A stretch of DNA of 64,000 bases from positions 147,586,204-147,650,203 of the forward strand of contig NC_091126.1 of NCBI RefSeq assembly GCF_040183065.1. The letters run 5' to 3'. Both the position numbers and the translations under genes were made by a program. Positions 57,790 through 64,000 of this stretch are shown one piece after another. Under the pieces are notes generated by a model. That model was not told where the DNA came from, made no database searches, and saw only the letters and a list, made by a program, of their open reading frames with translations. Source of the DNA: Periplaneta americana (lineage: Eukaryota; Arthropoda; Insecta; Blattodea; Blattidae). Position 1 is the first letter of the stretch. Each line of letters opens with the position of its first letter.

Positions 57790-58530
57790 GAAACGCGACA
57801 TGGACAAAGACAAAGACCACGATAATAATTACGAAATAGACCACGATAAGAACAAAGTTCACGATAAGGCCCACGACATGAATCACGATAAGGACCATAG
57901 TAAAGACAACAAATACAACGATAGAGATCATGATAAAGACAACAAGAACGTTAAGTGCCACTGCAGTCACAAGAATCGTGATAAGGACCACAACAAAGAC
58001 AACAAGAACCACGATAAGAAACATGACAAAGACAACAGTGACCACGATAAGGACCGTCGCAAAGACAAAAAGGATCATTATAAGATCTACGGCAACGATC
58101 ACGATAAGGAGTCATGAATCACGATAAGAATCACAAGTACCAAGACACTGATCATGACAAGGACCGTGATTCACGTCGTGATACTTAGGCATATTGTGGT
58201 TCTTGTTGTTGACCTTGTCGTAGTCCTTATCGTGGTCTTTGTTGTCCTTGTCACGACCCTTAAGCTGATCCTTGTTATTTATGTCGTTGTCCTTACTGTG
58301 ATCCTTGTCTTTGTCATGGCGATTATCTTGACGATTGTTGTCTTTATTGTGGTGCCTATTTCTTTGTCAGGGTCGTTATCGTGATCTTGTTCATTATCGT
58401 GATACTTATCGTGGTTCATTTCGTGGCCCTTATCGTGATCTTTGCTGTGATGCTTGTCACAGCTCATGTTGTGATCCTTGTCGTCGTCTTCGTCCTTGTC
58501 GAGGTCCTTGTTTTTATCATACTCCAACAA
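57790..58530. repeat. Degenerate 6/12-bp minisatellite in two inverted blocks
   Basis: From about 57790 to 58130 units like CACGATAAGGACCACGAC repeat; from about 58180 to 58530 the same units run in inverse (TTGTCGTAGTCCTTATCGTG). The first block creates a spurious ORF of Asp-Lys-Asp-His repeats. The junction is near 58160. It abuts the LINE RT fragment. Confidence 0.9.
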
Positions 58531-59120
58531 TTGTCATTGACTTCGTCTGCATATTGTGCCACTCCTACTAGCGGACTATTAGGGAGGGGAATATCTGCCA
58601 CATACAGTAGATGTTATACAGAATGGGGGATATAACACTGCCTTGGGGGGATTCCAGTTTCTATTCGGAAGGTCCGAGAAAGTTCGTTCCTGCCGAATCT
58701 CACCTGTCCTGTTCGGTTGGATATGAATGCCAATGTGTGATTTCGTGTGGCAGATTTAAGGATGTGAGTTTATATTTTAGGGCGTCTATCCAAACAGTGT
58801 CAAAGGATCTCTTGGCGTCTAAGGCACTAAGGATCCTGTAATGTCTTCGTGTATAAGCCTCTTCAACGGGAGTGAGCACTCGCATCAGCTGGTCGTATAG
58901 CTGCGCTCCCGATCGGAAACCGGCTTGAGTGGTCGGAATTAAATTGCGGTTGCGCATATAGACGTGGAGTCGTGACACGATAACTTTCTCCATTAATTTG
59001 GCTAAAGTTGTTGTCAAACTGATCGATCGGTAATTTTGTGCGTCAGACGCGTCTTTGCCTGGTTTAGAAAAGAGAAGAATGTGGGATTGTTTCCAGCGCT
59101 TTGGTGTGTGTCTAGTCTGA
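58531..59120 (-). pseudogene. LINE reverse-transcriptase fragment
   Basis: The minus strand reads ILLFSKPGKDASDAQNYRSI, SLTTTLAKLMEKVIVSRL, TTQAGFRSG, LDAKRSFDTVW (motif with the first catalytic Asp), a decayed GIPPRQ in place of GIPQG, and VAQYADEVND at the Y-A-D-D position. The order is that of non-LTR RT domains 1 to 5. Frame shifts at about 58700 and 58650 and the changed YADD show it is dead. It breaks off at the inverted minisatellite. Confidence 0.8.
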
Positions 59121-59774
59121 GTGATTCTGCATAAAGTTCTGCAAGATAATTTAGTACTTTGGGAGGAAGTTGCAGTAGTATGTTATAGGTGATTTGGTCA
59201 CGTCCTGGAGCAGAGTTTTTTTATGTTTCTCAGATATATCTAGCGGGGTGATGTTGTCAATGAGTGGGTCATAGGTCAATCGCGAAAGTGACGCTGGAAG
59301 CGGTTGGTAGAGATCAGGATTCTGTGTGATATGATGTGTAATGTGTGCTAGATGTTAAGGGTCGAAAGATGGGTGGTTTGGTGTGGTGTGTATATTTTCT
59401 AGGTGCGGCTGAGAAGATTTAGTTTACTAGACGTGTGTATACCAATTACACTAGTTAACAAATTTTAACAAGTTTCATGTATAGGAAGTAAAACCAATTA
59501 AGTACTATGTAATTTGATATTCTAAATTCGAAAATGATAACGAAAATACTTAGTTGGTTCCTGTTTTCAAGATTTTTTAAATTTTATAATATATTATAAA
59601 TTATTTTCTCTTACGCCACCAAATAACAAGTAATTTTTTTTTCGTACCTCGGCGGTAAAGATAGCTGATTCTTATGAAAATTGATGTGCTGATTCCGAAA
59701 ATGCCACTGGATGTTTTCTATCGGGTCTAGTTCAAAAGATATTCAATAAAACCAAAATTCTAGACATTGTAAAG
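59121..59774. other. No recognisable gene
   Basis: 59121-59400 may still be decayed LINE sequence upstream of the RT domain on the minus strand. The rest is AT-rich. Confidence 0.35.
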
Positions 59775-60960
59775 TTATGTCATTAAGTACATACCTTACA
59801 GCCGTGGTCTTTTAGCCTTTCGTCTGTATTTTACTTCTGGCGCATCCCTTATTACTGACAAGCAATAATAAGCAATCTTCGTAGTGCTCCACTTACCCTA
59901 ATATCTTCTTCCTAAAGTAGCGATATCTTGGTGAAAACGTTTCCCATGTTCATCATTTACTTTTCCGAAATTGCCAGGGAAGAAGTCCAGATGGGAGTGG
60001 AGGAAATGCAGTTTAAGAGACATGTTGCATCCCATTCTATTGCACGCCATCAACATATTGTCCACTAATTCCCGTAATTTGTTGCTTTGTTGTTTTCAAG
60101 AAAATTATGTTAAACTAACTGAAATGATTCCCAAGCGATTTTCTCCTTGCTTGTTAGAAGTTCATGAAAATGTTCATCAAGTGTTAACTTTCTAATTTGT
60201 GGACCTATGGAGATTCCCTCTTTGATTTTAGAGTTGTGGAAATTTATGAAAGAGGTACCTAAAAGCTTCTCCATCTCTTTTCATACCCTTTTCATAGTTT
60301 CTCATAAGTTCCAGTTTAATATGCAACGCTGGTAATATTATTTTGATCTCCTCTATCAGTGGCATACGAATAACATTTTTAATGCCTGGTTCTAACTTCA
60401 GCCTAAGGGGCCACAACTTAGTTACATAGTGTTTCTCTCTTGCACGACTATCCCACTCACACAAAAAGCAACAGTATTTTGTGTAACCTTGCTGAAGACC
60501 TAATATTAATATAACTACTTTCAAATCTGAACATACACACCACTTGTACTTATCATAATTCAAACAGTTCATTAATACCTTAATGTTATCATATGTCTCT
60601 TTCATGGATACTGAATGTCCGACTGGAATAATTGGCAATTTATTGTCATTATGCAGTAATACTGCTTTAAGACTGGCTTTGGATGAGTCAATAAAAAGGC
60701 GCCACTCATCTGCGATGTGTTGAATCCCCATGGCATCCGTTAGTCCATCAACATAATTACAGAATAGAAGATTGTTCTGAATAGAAAAAAATCTTTCCAG
60801 GGAATGCTGACGAACTCGAAATTCGGTAATTTTATCATTTTTTTCAAGTTAATGAATTAACTGCTTAAGTCGTAACCCTAGTAACTCAGCCTTGTTCTTA
60901 AGAGTTCTAAGTCCCTGACGAGATCATTTAGTTCATTTTGAGTCATTATTTTAAGAAGGC
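59775..60960 (-). pseudogene. Relic of an uncharacterised transposon-associated protein (nearly full length)
   Basis: Minus-strand pieces in order: FRVRQHSLERFFSIQNNLLF, CNYVDGLTDAMGIQHIADEW, RLFIDSSKASLKAVLLHNDN, PVGHSVSMKETYDN, SDLKVVILILGLQQGYTKYC, CFLCEWDSRAREKHY, LPALHIKLELM, then past a stop and frameshift LTLDEHFHELLTSKEKIAWE and NMSLKLHFLHSHLDFFPGNF, HGKRFHQDIA. The 167-residue ORF at 60731-60228 is the longest intact part. C-x2-C in CFLC and several conserved His/Asp suggest a zinc-binding fold. The C-terminal part matches the relic at 48439-48885. Function unknown to me. Confidence 0.65.
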
Positions 60961-61649
60961 TTACTTTTATAAGAAATATCTCTCGTTGGCTTCTAAATAG
61001 GGCATATTAGTCAATTTTTTAATTGTGTGATAACTGATTTGTAAATGTGTACACTGTATATTTATATATTTCTTACAGTGTCATTACACTATGTGTTTAT
61101 CGACATACATATAAATATAAATAATAATACATAAAATATAAATACATATCAACTCGAGAAAATCGTGAAATTCGAGCAAAAACAATATGCAAAATCAAAA
61201 TGAGAACTAATCCACCAAAATTAGGGTCATTTTCTATTTTGGCACTCCAAAATTTGTAAGAAGTGACTAATTTCATCTCCGATACATTTTCGCTGTTGAC
61301 CAGTGTTATATATAAATGTACCCGTATTATAGAATTCAATTTTTCATCCAATTCTACTGATTGTAAAACAACACTGGGTTTAGCTGGAAAGAGCTGATAT
61401 TGTCAATTATGAGAATAATTTATGCTTAATCGACATCATCAATAAATATTATTTACTACACTTTTTAATCATCCCACTGATGGTGCCACCTATTGAATAC
61501 TAGGGGAACTATTTCAAAGTTTGTCAGTTTTTGTATCTTTGGTCCTGACTTATCCTGTTAGAAAGTTTGCTTAAGGATCTTCCGTTGTATAATTTCGTCT
61601 GCTTGTCATGCATTTTATAAGATGACAGCCAGAAAAAAAGATATATGCC
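60961..61649. other. No recognisable gene
   Basis: AT-rich sequence that may belong to the element carrying the relic to its left; no ends found. Confidence 0.35.
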
Positions 61650-61787
61650 GACACTTAAATGCAACAGGCTCATGTCAGTAGATTTACTGGCACGTAAAAG
61701 AACTCCTGCGGGACAAAATTACGATACACAGTGACGCAGATATAACCTCTGCAGTTGCGAGCGTCGTTAAATAAAACAATTTTAATT
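61650..61787 (+). repeat. SINE-like element, CAGGCTCATGTCAGTAG family
   Basis: Same segments as at 53080-53200, with an extra TTTACTGGCACGTAAAAG. Ends TCGTTAAATAAAACAATTTT. Confidence 0.7.
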
Positions 61788-62077
61788 TAACATTTCTCCA
61801 TTTCCTCATCATTCCATCTATAGCATTTCCTAAAATCTGGTTGATGACGTACGGTGGGGGCTGGCGTAAGGACGGGTGGGGTTGTCTGCTTAAATCTGGG
61901 TACGCAGTGAACCTTAGTGTAGTCAGTAGATGTGGGCTTGGGAATGCGCTTATCTTGAGGGTTAGCATAATAGATCCTGAAAGGTCGCATTGTTGGCTCA
62001 TAGTGGTCCCTTCCCAAAAGTCCATTGTGATTTTTTTTACCAAGTTGGCCTAATGTTATAAGGCTACACTTGTACAC
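61787..62077 (-). CDS. Hypothetical ORF of 96 residues, Pro-rich, unidentified
   Basis: The ORF includes NHNGLLGRDHYEPTMRPFRI, YYANPQDKRIPKPTSTDYTK and TTPPVLTPAPTVRHQPDF, and ends RWNDEEMEKC. The composition is protein-like and unlike the transposases nearby, with no repeats and no membrane segment. It could be an exon or retrocopy of a host gene, or chance. No splice sites were pinned down. It is directly followed (downstream) by a SINE fragment. Confidence 0.3.
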   Translation of the reverse strand: MYKCSLITLGQLGKKNHNGLLGRDHYEPTMRPFRIYYANPQDKRIPKPTSTDYTKVHCVPRFKQTTPPVLTPAPTVRHQPDFRKCYRWNDEEMEKC

Positions 62078-62154
62078 AATCTTAATTGTGGTACCAATAG
62101 GCTACTTCTTACACAGCACTGCATTTATTGTACGGTATTCATGTCCAAATAAAT

Positions 62155-62161
62155 AATAATA

Positions 62162-62206
<45 letters not shown>
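62155..62206. repeat. (TAA)n microsatellite
   Basis: About 50 bp of AAT/TAA units with one AGT interruption. Confidence 0.93.
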
Positions 62207-62839
62207 TGTACCCTTTGTAAATTAGCTTTATTGTTACTTAACTTTGTTTCATAAAAAAAATCCATTCATCAATGGTCCTGTAGGCAATTAAAGAGAATAA
62301 TAGAATTCCCAAATAATTCGTCTTCCTATTCTTTTATAGCTAATATCTTCTAAACTAATACACTGTATTTCTTTAAAATTATTCACAAAAGTCATATTTA
62401 TGATAAAACCTGCGTATACTTCTTGGTGCGTCCCTGAATCACACTTAGCATTTATCGCTTAAAAAAAAAAACTGGTCCAGATTATAACATACTGTATATT
62501 TTTATGTTCTTCGGGTGTCGGGTGTTACGAGTCTGCTGTTTAACAAAATTCTATGACGGCAATTCAAAAAAGGCTTTGTATGTTGTTGCTAGGGATTATG
62601 TGCATTCCTATGTTATCATAAAATAGGCGTTTCATTTTTGAATTCTGAAGTGTTACATTTAACTCTAATTTATCGTCATTCATTGCACGAACATTTAAAA
62701 AGATTGCTACAAAGTTACCGAAATGGAAATATGCTGTACAAATTGGAAATTTATTCTTTGGAAAGGTGGAAAAATTCAAATAACTTGGAACAAAGAAACA
62801 AAATAAATGACACTCAAAATGAAAATAAACGCAGAATAA

Positions 62840-62955
62840 ATATGGGAAAAGCCTGATATTATTTGGTTGAGAAGAGTTTGTCATCCAGTCTGCTTTCAAA
62901 AAACTTAAAGTTGGAATTTATAAAACAGTCATATTACTGTACCGGTTGTTCTATA
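62840..62955 (+). mobile_element. LINE coding fragment, left of a fold-back insertion
   Basis: The frame reads VEKSLSSSLLSKNLKLEFIK, then decays. In this LINE type that block is followed by a V-L-Y-G-C-E-T-W motif, which is found after the insertion at 63897. Confidence 0.65.
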
Positions 62956-63896
62956 CAGTGTGATTCACGAGAATTTACCGCCATTTATGGAGCTTGTTTC
63001 CGAAGACATTCTGAGCAAAAAATATCATATAAACATGTATTCTAATCTCGATACTTTCAGAGTAAAGCTGGCTCACAATAATCTGGAAACGGAAACGACA
63101 ACGAGAACGAGAACGGAAATAATGTTAAAATATGTATTTTTAATGTGAGCATTCACAATAGTTAATTGTGAATGCTCCTATTTAAATATATTTATTTTAA
63201 CATTATTTCCATTTTCGTTCTCGTTGTCGTTTCCATTCCCGGTTTATTGTGAACCAGCTTTTACACTAATTTGAAATTGTTTGTAAAATATCATTATTCT
63301 TTAGTTTTAAGAGTAAAAGAATATTACAGGTAAGGAATGAACTATTTAGGAGTAGCCTACCATTTCTTTAATTAGCTAGTATTCTGAAGCTAAAAATGAG
63401 TTGTGAATCCCACAGCTCCTTCGTACAGAAATTTTTTCGATTTTTAACTACAAAATTACATTTTTTTTACATACATACCACAATTGTTACTCTTGTAAAT
63501 TCTATAAGACTGTACATTAGGATGCATAATTAAACTGTAAAAAATCGAGTTCCTAAAGCCGTATGATGTGTAACAATTGTTGTGATAATTGCGTAAGAAT
63601 GATATAGTTTATAGTTAAAAATTGGAAAACAGAATTGTACAAAACAATTAACAACACATTTTTTGCTTCAGAACACTAGCCAATTAAGGAAATAATACTT
63701 CTGAACAGTTCATTCTCTATTTGTAATATTCTTTCACCCTTAAAACCAAAGTAAAGAGGTATTTTACTAATAACTTCAAATTAGTGTAACTCTGAAAATA
63801 TTGAGATTAGGACACATGTTTATATGACATTTATTGCTCAGAATGTCTTCGGAAATAAGCTCCAGAACTGACGGTAAATTCTCGTGAATCACCCTG
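62956..63896. mobile_element. Fold-back transposon with long inverted arms
   Basis: Ends CAGTGTGATTCACGAGAATT and the inverse CAGGGTGATTCACGAGAATT, each bordered by TA. Inverted similarity continues for a few hundred bases on each side (left arm to about 63495, right arm from about 63560), interrupted on the left by the MITE at 63062-63265. No ORF. Confidence 0.85.
63062..63265. mobile_element. MITE nested in the left arm of the fold-back element
   Basis: Ends AAGCTGGCTCACAATAATCT and the inverse AAGCTGGTTCACAATAAACC, continuing through GAACGAGAACG-type sequence, about 70-bp arms. The centre has its own hairpin GAGCATTCACAAT/ATTGTGAATGCTC. The flanking arm resumes TTACACTAATTTGAA, matching the other arm of the fold-back. 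Confidence 0.85.
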
Positions 63897-64000
63897 TATA
63901 GTTGTGAAACTTGGACTCTGATTTTGAGAGAGGAACAGAGGTCGTTGTTTGAGAATAAGGTGTTTAGGAAAATATTCTGGCTTGGGACCTCACAGGATGA
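63897..64000 (+). mobile_element. LINE coding fragment, right of the fold-back insertion
   Basis: Frame YSCETWTLILREEQRSLF and ENKVFRKIFWLGTSQD, the C-E-T-W block of the same LINE ORF as 62840-62955. It runs off the window end. Confidence 0.75.

Noticed and set aside
57632..58117. 161-residue ORF rich in Asp-Lys-Asp-His
   Set aside because: It is the translation of a short-unit minisatellite, and the opposite strand is open too.
61684..62043. 119-residue ORF overlapping the Pro-rich ORF
   Set aside because: It runs through the SINE fragment and is out of frame with the more protein-like ORF.

Overview
This window looks like a piece of a large, repeat-rich insect genome. The evidence is long AT-rich introns, dense DNA transposons and MITEs, several non-LTR retrotransposon types, a Penelope-like element and many tRNA-derived SINEs. 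The two commonest SINEs share the body motif TTACCTGGTTG and a tail containing TTGATACAGCGTCG. I associate this style of repeat with cockroaches and termites (Blattodea, perhaps Periplaneta). That is an impression from the repeats, not a proven assignment.

One host gene is readable. It is the insect orphan nuclear receptor Hr78 (NR2D1; vertebrate relatives TR2/TR4, NR2C) on the minus strand. I can assemble nine coding exons, from the start ATG at 45287 to a stop at 8012, about 37 kb. They join in phase and give 1494 nt (497 codons plus stop). Exon order in transcription: 45287-45176, 41223-41044, 32284-32081, 20989-20835, 19472-19246, 15131-14963, 12028-11920, 10509-10246 and 8085-8012. The first two exons carry the two-zinc-finger DNA-binding domain, exons 3-4 the hinge, and exons 5-8 the ligand-binding domain. 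Exon 9 is a short acidic tail and is the least certain.

The rest is mobile-element sequence at many stages of decay. Left of the gene (1-8000) are a MITE, SINEs, a hAT finger remnant and a mariner inserted into an older mariner/Tc-type transposon. The introns hold a long hairpin, a Penelope-like GIY-YIG fragment, a mariner fragment broken by an inversion, transposons with DUF4817-like helix-turn-helix ORFs, a Harbinger element filling nearly all of intron 4, a hAT pseudogene cut by a SINE, paired inverted MITEs, a Helitron-like element, and a TTAGG-rich minisatellite next to a Merlin/ISXO2 transposase relic. Right of the gene (45.3-64 kb) are a piggyBac-type MITE, a SINE array of two full units plus a partial third flanked by one target-site duplication, two relics of one uncharacterised transposon-associated protein, two LINE reverse-transcriptase relics, a minisatellite in two inverted blocks, and a long fold-back element inside a LINE with a MITE inside it.

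I found no rRNA, no convincing functional tRNA gene, no CRISPR array and no evidence of a new multi-gene system. The most interesting observations are how transposons have shaped the Hr78 introns, including inverted pairs that could base-pair around exons, and several clean nested or tandem insertion events.
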